A stretch of 64,000 nucleotides of DNA from Halomonas sp. I5-271120 (GTDB lineage Bacteria; Pseudomonadota; Gammaproteobacteria; Pseudomonadales; Halomonadaceae). Positions 46,469 to 53,529 of the stretch are shown here, piece by piece. A program made the position numbers and the translations under genes. Under the pieces are notes generated by a model that did not search any database, was not told where the DNA came from, and saw only the letters and a list, made by a program, of their open reading frames with translations. The first letter of the stretch is position 1, and each line of letters opens with the position of its first letter. The stretch covers positions 2,046,001 to 2,110,000 of the forward strand of contig NZ_CP130701.1 of NCBI RefSeq assembly GCF_030553075.1, written 5' to 3'.

Positions 46469-47565
46469 ACCTGCCCCAGATCGACCCCAGTCTTGACCTG
46501 CTGCGTGAGCGCCGCCGCCTGATCGATGTTCGCGCGCCGGTGGAGTTCGCCCAGGGCGGGCTGCCCGGCGCCGTCAACCTGCCGCTGATGGATGACGAGG
46601 AACGCCACCGGGTCGGCATCGCCTACGCACAGCAGGGCCAGCAGGCGGCCATTGAGCTTGGGCAGCGGCTGGTCGCCGGGGGCATCAAGCGCGCCCGGAT
46701 GGAAGCCTGGCAGCAGGAACTCGAGCAGTACCCGGACGCGGTACTATATTGTTTTCGCGGGGGGCTGCGCTCCGAAACCGCCCAGCAGTGGCTATGGGAT
46801 GCAGGCATCGAGCGTCCGCGAATTCGCGGTGGCTGGAAGGCCATGCGCAAGCTGATCTGCGATCACGTCGATGCCGCCAGCGAGCGCCCGATGCTGGTGG
46901 TCAGCGGCCTGACCGGTTCGGCCAAGACGCCGCTGATCAACGGCCTCGGTCAGGGGCTCGACCTCGAGGGCTGTGCCCGCCACAAGGGCTCGGCCTTCGG
47001 TCGCCACCCGATGCCGGCGCCCAGCCAGATCAACTTCGAGCATGCTATAGGCATGGGGCTTTTGAATCTTGAGGACCCGCAGGGTCCGGCGGTGGTCGAG
47101 GACGAATCGCGCCACATCGGCGCCGCCAACGTGCCGTTGATCTTCTGGCGTGGCATGGAAGAGGCACCGCGCATCCGCGTCGAGATGCCGCTGGACTGGC
47201 GGCTGGCGCAGATCCGCAAGGACTACATCGACGATCTTTGGGCGCTATATCAGGGCCAATACGGTGACTGGCTGGGTTGGGCGCTGATGCGCAAGCAGCT
47301 TTCCACGGCGCTGGGCCGGCTGCGCAAGCGCCTGGGGCTTGCGCGCCTGCAACGCCTGCAGCGGCTGCAGACGCTGGCCTTTCGCGAACACGAGCGCGGC
47401 AACCGCCAGGCGCATGAGGCTTGGCTGGGGCCGCTGCTCACCGAATACTACGATCCGCTGTATCGCCACCAGCTCGAGAAGCACCCCCACACCTTCCTGC
47501 ATGTGGGGGACTGGGATAGCTGCCTTGAGTTCGCCAAGGACTGGTCAGCGCGCCACGCTGCGTAG
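46465..47565 (+). CDS. selU: tRNA 2-selenouridine synthase
   Basis: It replaces sulphur by selenium in 5-methylaminomethyl-2-thiouridine at the wobble position of Lys, Glu and Gln tRNAs. The 366-residue protein has an N-terminal rhodanese domain (IDVRAPVEFAQGGLPGAVNLPLM) with the active cysteine in YCFRGGLRSE at about residue 96. The C-terminal P-loop domain has GLTGSAKTPLIN at about 148. The frame overlaps selD (ATGA), indicating one transcript and a shared function. Its end overlaps the convergent GATase-like gene by 21 bases. Confidence 0.95.
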   Translation: MNLPQIDPSLDLLRERRRLIDVRAPVEFAQGGLPGAVNLPLMDDEERHRVGIAYAQQGQQAAIELGQRLVAGGIKRARMEAWQQELEQYPDAVLYCFRGGLRSETAQQWLWDAGIERPRIRGGWKAMRKLICDHVDAASERPMLVVSGLTGSAKTPLINGLGQGLDLEGCARHKGSAFGRHPMPAPSQINFEHAIGMGLLNLEDPQGPAVVEDESRHIGAANVPLIFWRGMEEAPRIRVEMPLDWRLAQIRKDYIDDLWALYQGQYGDWLGWALMRKQLSTALGRLRKRLGLARLQRLQRLQTLAFREHERGNRQAHEAWLGPLLTEYYDPLYRHQLEKHPHTFLHVGDWDSCLEFAKDWSARHAA

Positions 47566-48252
47566 CCACTGCACCATCAGCCGGTCGAGCAGCGCTGCCT
47601 GGTGGTCGACGCGCCGCGTGTCGGCAAGAATGGCCTCGGGTGCCTGCACGTGGAGGCCCTCCAGGGGGCTGGCGCCTACGTGCGTCTGCGCCGCGAGATG
47701 CTCGAAGAGCGCCGAGATGCTGGCGTCGGTGGCTTCCAGATGACACTGCAATGCCACCACTCGGCCTCGGTCCCAGGCGAAACCCTGCAGCGGGCTCGCC
47801 TCGCTGCCGCCCAGCGGCAGGGCGCCGTCGGGCAGGCCGAAGATGTCACGCTGCCAGCTGAAGGCCTCGAAGGTCTCGGGCAGGTCGAAGGGACTCTCCG
47901 GGGCGAGTTCGATGCGCTGCCAGCCAAGGGCCGGGTAGGTGCCGCGGGAGACAATGGCACCCAGGCCCTCGGCGATCAGCCGTGCCCCCATGCCGACGCC
48001 GAGCACCGGCTTGCCGCTCTTCAGCGCGCGGGTCAAAAGCTTCTTCTCGCGGGCGAGCCAGGGATGAGTCGCGGTATCATCGACGGCAAGATCACCGTCG
48101 AGCAGCACCAGGGCGTCGCAGTCCGCGAGGCGCGGCGGCGCCTCGCCGGCGTAGAGGTGGCAGCTGTTGTGGCTGTGGCCCATGCTGTCCAGCCAGTCGG
48201 CGAAGCGGGCCGGGCCCAGGCCCGCAGCATGCTGAAGAAAGTAGATATGCAT
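47545..48252 (-). CDS. Class I glutamine amidotransferase-like protein lacking the catalytic cysteine
   Basis: A 235-residue GATase1-fold protein from ATG 48252 (MHIYFLQHAAGLGPARFADWLDSMGH). It resembles stand-alone amidotransferases related to the GMP synthase type: LVLLDGDLAVDD, KPVLGVGMGARLIAEGLGA, RVVALQCHLEATDASI. The nucleophile elbow, normally GxCxG, reads G-V-G-M-G at about residue 85, so the cysteine is replaced by glycine. His and Glu of the triad (QCHLE) remain. It is therefore unlikely to hydrolyse glutamine by the usual route. It faces selU with overlapping ends. Confidence 0.82.
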   Translation of the reverse strand: MHIYFLQHAAGLGPARFADWLDSMGHSHNSCHLYAGEAPPRLADCDALVLLDGDLAVDDTATHPWLAREKKLLTRALKSGKPVLGVGMGARLIAEGLGAIVSRGTYPALGWQRIELAPESPFDLPETFEAFSWQRDIFGLPDGALPLGGSEASPLQGFAWDRGRVVALQCHLEATDASISALFEHLAAQTHVGASPLEGLHVQAPEAILADTRRVDHQAALLDRLMVQWLRSVAR

Positions 48253-48321
48253 GGCGTCATGATGACCGGGGCGGGGGCGAGGCGTCCAGCGCCGGTTAGG
48301 CAGCGGCATCACGGTGCGGTT

Positions 48322-48349
48322 ATCCAGGCACGATCATCCAGGTACGATC
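48322..48349. repeat. 14-bp tandem repeat upstream of the ATL gene
   Basis: Two adjacent copies of ATCCAGGYACGATC (48322-48335, 48336-48349), followed by a diverged partial copy. Confidence 0.8.
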
Positions 48350-48371
48350 ACCCCGGCACGCTTAACACGCG

Positions 48372-48398
48372 ACAGGCATTACGCTAACAGGCATTACG
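48372..48398. repeat. 12-bp direct repeat with 15-bp period upstream of the ATL gene
   Basis: ACAGGCATTACG occurs at 48372-48383 and 48387-48398, within 45 bases of the ATL start. Confidence 0.8.
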
Positions 48399-48413
48399 AT
48401 TAGGGGAGGGGGC

Positions 48414-48710
48414 ATGGCCAGCAGCGCCGTACTTGAGCAGATCTACACCATCGTCGCCCAGATTCCGGAGGGCCGCGTCACCACCTATGGCAGCGTGGCC
48501 AAGATGACGGAGGGCGCCACTGCGCGCATGGTCGGTGGCGCCATGCGCCATCTGCCGGATGGCCACGGCTTGCCCTGGCATCGGGTGATCAATGCCACCC
48601 GGCGCGTCACCGAGCATGGCGGCGCCGTTCGCCAGCGCGAGAAGCTCCGCGCCGAGGGCGTGGTGTTCGACGCGCGGGGCAAGGTCCCGGCCGACCTGCT
48701 CTGGCCCTGA
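48414..48710 (+). CDS. Alkyltransferase-like (ATL) DNA-binding protein
   Basis: A 98-residue member of the MGMT C-terminal family that keeps the DNA-binding fold but not the alkyl-accepting cysteine. The PCHRV motif of active alkyltransferases reads PWHRVINATRRVT, the ATL hallmark. IPEGRVTTYGSVAKM and ARMVGGAMRHLP form the HTH and recognition part. ATL proteins bind O6-alkylguanine and flag it to nucleotide excision repair. The start has a GGGGAGGGG site. Tandem repeats lie directly upstream. Confidence 0.92.
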   Translation: MASSAVLEQIYTIVAQIPEGRVTTYGSVAKMTEGATARMVGGAMRHLPDGHGLPWHRVINATRRVTEHGGAVRQREKLRAEGVVFDARGKVPADLLWP

Positions 48711-48807
48711 GGCAAGGCTGCGGTCTGCTTGCTCACGCGCGCATACTCACACGCTTACTTACTTACTTTCTTGCTTGCCGTCTTTCCCCCTATTTCCAGG
48801 AGACTCC

Positions 48808-49401
48808 ATGACCCAGCCCGCCGGTGGCTTCAATGCCCGCCTGAAGAATCTCGACGCGCGCCGTCGCCTGGCCTTCATGGCCGCCCTCAGCGAGCGACTG
48901 ATGCCCAACTACGCCCTCTATGCGGATCATGCCGAAGCCGGCGATCCAGCGGCGCTGCGCAACATCCTCGATCTGATCTGGGAGCACCTGACGGTGAAAG
49001 GCGCCAAGATCGACTTCGATCGTCAGGCCGAGAAGCTCGCCGAGCTCGAGCCGCCGGTCGATGACGACAGTTTTGGTGCACGGCGCGCTCTGGAAGCGGT
49101 GATGGCGATCTCGGCGATGCTCGACACCCTGCGCGGCGAAGCGCCGGAGGCGGTGCTGGAAGTCAGCCGTGCTTCGCTCAGCGGCGTGCGTGCCTTCATC
49201 GAGGTAAGCGAAGGCGAGGAAGACGAAACGCGGCTGGCGGCGCTGATCCGCGAGCATGAGCTGATGGCGGATGAACGCGATTTTCAGGATGCGGTGCTGG
49301 AAGCGGTCGAGGAAGGGGAGCTGGATCGCGACGCCCTCAAGGCGCTCAAGCGCCTGGGGCGTAACGAAGGGGTGAGCAATCTGGGGCTCACCCTCGACTA
49401 G
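48808..49401 (+). CDS. DUF416 (YjaG) family protein
   Basis: A 197-residue protein resembling YjaG of E. coli. FNARLKNLDARRRLAFMAALSERLMPNYALYADHAEAGDPAALRNILDLIWEHL and ARRALEAVMAISAMLDTL are typical of this all-helical family. ATG 48808 has an AGGAG site. The C-terminal part is acidic and helical. The function is unknown. Confidence 0.9.
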   Translation: MTQPAGGFNARLKNLDARRRLAFMAALSERLMPNYALYADHAEAGDPAALRNILDLIWEHLTVKGAKIDFDRQAEKLAELEPPVDDDSFGARRALEAVMAISAMLDTLRGEAPEAVLEVSRASLSGVRAFIEVSEGEEDETRLAALIREHELMADERDFQDAVLEAVEEGELDRDALKALKRLGRNEGVSNLGLTLD

Positions 49402-49446
49402 GAGGGTGCAGGAAAGGTGCCGGGAGGGTGCAGGCACGGCGAGCAG

Positions 49447-49995
49447 CTAGAAGCGCACCCCGGCATTGAACATCGCGCCGGCGGTGCCGAACAGCAGCAC
49501 GTCGGCTTCGAAGCGGCCCCAGCGCGCGCCTATGGTGGGCAGGATCGCCGGAGCGATGCCCAGGCTGTTATAGGAGATCTTGTCCTTCTTGTCGCCGTCA
49601 TAGCCACGCAGCCCACCGGCGGTGAGCTTGGCACGTACTTCCACGTCTTCGCTGGGCTGCCAGAGAGGAAATTCGCGACCGGCATAGAAGTACCAGATCG
49701 GCTGGTCGAAGGAGTTTTTCAACCAGGCCGCGCCGGTGAACCAGCGCTCGGGGTTGTGCACTTCCACGCCGATCAGGTTCTGCTGGTCGTTGTACTCCTC
49801 GTCATCGTTCTCGTTGGTCGAGTAATGCGTGGTCCATAGGCTGGTCTGTACCAGGCCATGATCGTAGGTGAAGAACCCTTCGGCCTGGGCACATGAAGGC
49901 ACGAGCAGGCCCGCCAGCAGCAGCCCCAGCGCATACTGTCTGATGCTCGTCTGTCGGGCTTTTGTCGCCATGCCTTGGCGCTGAGTCGGAATCAT
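49447..49995 (-). CDS. Predicted small outer-membrane beta-barrel protein, last gene of the his operon
   Basis: A 182-residue secreted protein. A signal peptide (LGLLLAGLLVPSCAQA, cleavage before EGFF) is followed by GFFTYDHGLVQTSLWTTHYST and alternating aromatic strands, ending in phenylalanine (FNAGVRF), as outer-membrane barrels do. It resembles small barrels of the PagP/acyloxyacyl-hydrolase-like group; the exact family is uncertain. ATG 49995 lies 7 bases after hisF with a GAGG site inside the hisF end, so it is probably co-transcribed and coupled. An ATG at 49971 is an alternative. Confidence 0.7.
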   Translation of the reverse strand: MIPTQRQGMATKARQTSIRQYALGLLLAGLLVPSCAQAEGFFTYDHGLVQTSLWTTHYSTNENDDEEYNDQQNLIGVEVHNPERWFTGAAWLKNSFDQPIWYFYAGREFPLWQPSEDVEVRAKLTAGGLRGYDGDKKDKISYNSLGIAPAILPTIGARWGRFEADVLLFGTAGAMFNAGVRF

Positions 49996-50002
49996 GGCGT
50001 CC

Positions 50003-50776
50003 TCAAAGTCTCATCTCGATGCCCTGGTCTGCCATGTAGCGCTTGGCATCGGGAATGCTGTATTCGCCAAAGTGGAAGATGCTGGCAGCCAGTACCGCAT
50101 CGGCCCGGCCCTTGGTGACGCCCTCGACCAGGTGATCGAGGGTGCCGACGCCACCGGAGGCGATCACCGGCACGCACACCGCATCAGAAATGGCGCGGGT
50201 CAGCTCGTTATCGAAGCCGATCTTGGTGCCGTCGCGGTCCATGCTGGTCAACAGCAGTTCCCCGGCGCCCAGTTCGACCATCTTCTGGGCCCACTCCACC
50301 GCGTCCAGGCCGGTCGGCTTGCGCCCGCCGTGGGTAAAGATCTCCCAGCGCGGTGTCTCGCCTTCGGCGGAGACCCGCTTGGCGTCGATGGCCACCACGA
50401 TGCACTGGCTGCCGAAGCGCTGGGTCGCTTCAAAGACGAATTCCGGATTGCTCACCGCTGCGGTGTTGATCGACACCTTGTCGGCGCCGGCGTTGAGCAT
50501 GGTGCGGATGTCGTCGCAGGTACGAATGCCGCCACCCACGGTCAGTGGGATGAACACCTCGCCGGCAATGCGTTCGACCATCTCGACGGTGGTGCCGCGG
50601 TCTTCATGGCTTGCCGTGATGTCGAGAAAGGTGATCTCGTCGGCGCCCTGCTGATTGTAGCGCTTGGCGATTTCCACCGGGTCGCCGGCATCGCGGATGC
50701 CGACGAAGTTGACGCCCTTGACCACGCGACCGGCGTCGACGTCGAGACAGGGGATGATGCGTTTAGCGAGTCCCAT
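50003..50776 (-). CDS. hisF: Imidazole glycerol phosphate synthase subunit HisF
   Basis: The cyclase subunit. It joins PRFAR and ammonia from HisH to give IGP and AICAR. The 257-residue (beta-alpha)8 barrel has the catalytic aspartates in [16 protein letters not shown] (about residue 11) and VVAIDAKRV (about 130). [31 protein letters not shown] is the standard barrel signature. It lies 15 bases after hisA. Confidence 0.97.
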   Translation of the reverse strand: MGLAKRIIPCLDVDAGRVVKGVNFVGIRDAGDPVEIAKRYNQQGADEITFLDITASHEDRGTTVEMVERIAGEVFIPLTVGGGIRTCDDIRTMLNAGADKVSINTAAVSNPEFVFEATQRFGSQCIVVAIDAKRVSAEGETPRWEIFTHGGRKPTGLDAVEWAQKMVELGAGELLLTSMDRDGTKIGFDNELTRAISDAVCVPVIASGGVGTLDHLVEGVTKGRADAVLAASIFHFGEYSIPDAKRYMADQGIEMRL

Positions 50777-50791
50777 GAGTCAGCCCTCCGC

Positions 50792-51547
50792 TTATGAGTG
50801 AGTGGCAGCAGCGCCGGCGAGTTCGTCGCACAGGCGCTGGGCCTCGGCGAGGTCCAGGCTGCCCTCGTAGATGGCGCGGCCGGTGATGGCACCGAGGATG
50901 CCGTCGCCTGATACCTTGGCCAGCGCCCGCAGATCTTCAAGGTTGGTGACCCCACCGGAGGCGATGACCGGCAGGCCGCCGTGGCGGGCAAGCTCGGCGG
51001 TGGCCTCGACGTTGACGCCCTGCATCATGCCGTCGCGGGCGATATCGGTGTAGACGATCGAGGACACGCCATCATCGGCGAAGCGCTTGGCCAGATCGGT
51101 GGCCTTGATGGTGGAGACCTCGGCCCAGCCGTCGGTGGCCACGAAGCCGTCGCGGGCATCCAGGCCGACGATCACATGGCCCGGGAAGGCACGGCACATC
51201 TCGGTAACGAAGGCCGGTTCCTTGACCGCCTTGGTGCCGATGATCACATGAGACACCCCGGCGTCCAGATAGTGCTCGATGGTGTCGGCGCTGCGAATTC
51301 CGCCGCCGATCTGGATCGGCAGGTCCGGGTAGGCGCGGGCGATGGCGGTGACCGCCTCGCCGTTGACCGGCGCGCCCTCGAAGGCGCCGTTGAGGTCGAC
51401 CAGGTGCAGGCGGCGAGCGCCGGCCTCGACCCAACGGGCCGCCATGGCCACCGGGTCATCGCCATAGGTGGTGGAGTCGTCCATTCGGCCCTGCTTCAGG
51501 CGAACGCACTTGCCGTCCTTGAGATCGATGGCGGGAATTACCAGCAT
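50792..51547 (-). CDS. hisA: Phosphoribosylformimino-5-aminoimidazole carboxamide ribotide isomerase
   Basis: It carries out the Amadori isomerisation of ProFAR to PRFAR. From ATG 51547 (GAGGA site) it is 251 residues. The barrel has the catalytic aspartates in [17 protein letters not shown] (about residue 8) and [11 protein letters not shown] (about 130), plus QIGGGIRS and ASGGV. The long upstream frame extension covers the hisH end and is not part of the gene. Confidence 0.97.
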   Translation of the reverse strand: MLVIPAIDLKDGKCVRLKQGRMDDSTTYGDDPVAMAARWVEAGARRLHLVDLNGAFEGAPVNGEAVTAIARAYPDLPIQIGGGIRSADTIEHYLDAGVSHVIIGTKAVKEPAFVTEMCRAFPGHVIVGLDARDGFVATDGWAEVSTIKATDLAKRFADDGVSSIVYTDIARDGMMQGVNVEATAELARHGGLPVIASGGVTNLEDLRALAKVSGDGILGAITGRAIYEGSLDLAEAQRLCDELAGAAATHS

Positions 51548-51608
51548 GTCGTGTCCTCGTGGGCGCCTTGTGGGGCGCGAATGAAGGTGATGCGTAAACG
51601 GGGCGCGA

Positions 51609-52250
51609 TCAGGGCGTCCACTGCACGAAGTTCTCGAGCAGGCGCAGGCCAGCCGCCGAACTCTTCTCCGGATGGAACTGGGTCGCGAAGACCGGCCCGC
51701 GACCCACTGCCACATGCGCGGTGACGCCGCCGTATTCGGTGGTGCCGAAGACATCGGCATCCTCGGCGGCATCGACGTAGTAGCTGTGCACGAAATAGAA
51801 GCGATCGCCGTCCTCGATGCCTTCCCACAGCGGGTGGTCGTGACGTTGAGTCACCTGGTTCCAGCCCATGTGCGGGACCTTGAGGCGTTCGCCTGCGGCA
51901 TCGGTCATGTCGGCGGGGAAGCGCCGCACGCGGCCCGGCAGGAAGCCCAGGCAGGCCACGCCGCCATTCTCCTCGCTCTCGTCGAGCAGCATCTGCTGGC
52001 CGACGCAGATTCCCAGCAGCGGTTTGTCGCCGTTGGTCAGCAGTTCCTGCACCAGGCCCTTGACCTCGCTGCGCTCCAGCTCGCCCATGCAGTCGCGGAT
52101 CGCGCCCTGACCGGGCAGCACTAGCCGGGTGGCGCCACGAATACGGCGGGCATCGCGGGTCACCACCACGTTTTCATGAGTGACGTGCTCCAGGGCCTTG
52201 GCGACGCTGTGCAAATTGCCCATTCCATAATCGATGACGGCAATGGTCAT
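51609..52250 (-). CDS. hisH: Imidazole glycerol phosphate synthase glutamine amidotransferase HisH
   Basis: The glutaminase subunit that feeds ammonia to HisF. The 213-residue class I amidotransferase has an intact triad: cysteine in [15 protein letters not shown], histidine and glutamate in [26 protein letters not shown] is the usual N-terminus and [12 protein letters not shown] the oxyanion-side motif. A GGAG site precedes ATG 52250. Confidence 0.97.
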   Translation of the reverse strand: MTIAVIDYGMGNLHSVAKALEHVTHENVVVTRDARRIRGATRLVLPGQGAIRDCMGELERSEVKGLVQELLTNGDKPLLGICVGQQMLLDESEENGGVACLGFLPGRVRRFPADMTDAAGERLKVPHMGWNQVTQRHDHPLWEGIEDGDRFYFVHSYYVDAAEDADVFGTTEYGGVTAHVAVGRGPVFATQFHPEKSSAAGLRLLENFVQWTP

Positions 52251-52323
52251 GCTGCGCTCCTTGTCGAGTAAGTGGCCTGGCGGCCTGAGAGGCGAAGAGG
52301 CATCATCATGCCATCATGACAGC

Positions 52324-52917
52324 TTACAGGCTGCCTTTGGTGGACGGCATCTGGCCGGCCATGCGCGGATCTTCGGCGGTGGCCATGCGCAGCGCGCGGC
52401 CAAAGGCCTTGAAGATGGTCTCTGCCTGATGGTGGGCGTTGAAGCCCTTCAGGTTGTCGATGTGCAGGGTCACCTGGGCGTGATTGACGAAGCCCTGGAA
52501 GAACTCCCAGAACAGCTGGGTGTCCAGCGTGCCGAGGCTTCCCCGAGTGAATTCGACGTTCATGAACAGGCCCGGGCGGCCGGAGAAATCCACGACCACG
52601 CGAGAAAGCGCTTCGTCCAGCGGCACATAGGCGTGGCCATAGCGGTAGATGCCACGCTTGTCGCCGATGGCCTTAGCGAAGGCCTGGCCCATGGTGATGC
52701 CGAGATCCTCGACGGTGTGGTGAGCGTCGATATGCAGGTCGCCCACCGCCTTGATGTTCAGGTCGATCAGCCCGTGGCGCGCCACCTGGTCGAGCATGTG
52801 GTCGAGAAAAGGCACGCCGGTCTCGCAGTTAAGCTCACCCTTGCCATCGAGGTTCACGCTTACCGTGATCTGCGTTTCCTTGGTGTCGCGGGAAACCGTG
52901 GCGGTACGCTGGGTCAT
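52324..52917 (-). CDS. hisB: Imidazoleglycerol-phosphate dehydratase (monofunctional)
   Basis: A Mn-dependent dehydratase of histidine synthesis. From ATG 52917 it is 197 residues, the monofunctional form without the HisN-like phosphatase of enterobacteria. Metal motifs [15 protein letters not shown] and [12 protein letters not shown] [17 protein letters not shown] are present, with [15 protein letters not shown]. It is the first gene of hisB-hisH-hisA-hisF. Confidence 0.96.
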   Translation of the reverse strand: MTQRTATVSRDTKETQITVSVNLDGKGELNCETGVPFLDHMLDQVARHGLIDLNIKAVGDLHIDAHHTVEDLGITMGQAFAKAIGDKRGIYRYGHAYVPLDEALSRVVVDFSGRPGLFMNVEFTRGSLGTLDTQLFWEFFQGFVNHAQVTLHIDNLKGFNAHHQAETIFKAFGRALRMATAEDPRMAGQMPSTKGSL

Positions 52918-53073
52918 GATGGCTTTACTCCTGCGCTGAGCGCATTGCGGTGAAACGCCGTCGCGCGGCAGCGAACGACGGAGGTCGAGCCAGCCATTAT
53001 AGTGAATCGCGCCCCCCATCCGCTACAATGCGGGATATTGTCGGGTTGCCCCGTTAGCCAAGGAGAAACGTCG

Positions 53074-53529
53074 ATGCCGGTTACCCTGCTAAAGGTTACC
53101 AAGGACGAATGGGAACGGGACCCGCAGCTCGCCCTGGATCTTGCCCGAATCTACGCCGATGTGCCCGCCGAGCGGCTGCCGCTGCCGGCGGATGACTATA
53201 TTCGCGATCAGCTCGAACGACAGGGTACCTTCTGCTGTGGCCGCTTCAATGACCGCTTGCTCGGCGCCGTGGCGATGAATGTTGTCGACGAGGCCTGGTG
53301 GCTGTCGAACCTGTGTATTCGCAAGACCACCAGACGCCGCGGCGTGGCCTCCCGGCTGGTGACGTTGATCTGCCATGAGGCCCTGCGCGACGGCTACCTG
53401 CTGCGGGTCGCGACCTCGACGCTGCTGCTGGGCGATGAGCTGTTGCTCAAGAAGATGGGCTTCAGGCTGGTCGCCGGCGGTGAATACTACGAAATGGACC
53501 CCAAGGCTTCACTAGGAGGTAAAGGATGA
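53074..53529 (+). CDS. GNAT-family protein, PanZ/PanM-like
   Basis: A 151-residue acetyltransferase-fold protein. FNDRLLGAVAMNVV...WWLSNLCIRKTTRRRGVASRLV contains the acetyl-CoA loop (RRRGVA). The layout resembles PanZ (PanM) of E. coli, which binds acetyl-CoA and triggers maturation of aspartate decarboxylase PanD. Assignment to PanZ is by pattern only and could instead be another GNAT. AAGGAG lies 7 bases before ATG 53074. The stop overlaps the asmA-like start by four bases. Divergent from hisB. Confidence 0.65.
   Translation: MPVTLLKVTKDEWERDPQLALDLARIYADVPAERLPLPADDYIRDQLERQGTFCCGRFNDRLLGAVAMNVVDEAWWLSNLCIRKTTRRRGVASRLVTLICHEALRDGYLLRVATSTLLLGDELLLKKMGFRLVAGGEYYEMDPKASLGGKG

Noticed and set aside
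48711..48807. CTTA/CTTG simple repeats before the DUF416 gene as a phase-variable tract
   Set aside because: The tetranucleotide run is short (three to five imperfect units) and lies outside the coding frame and ribosome site.
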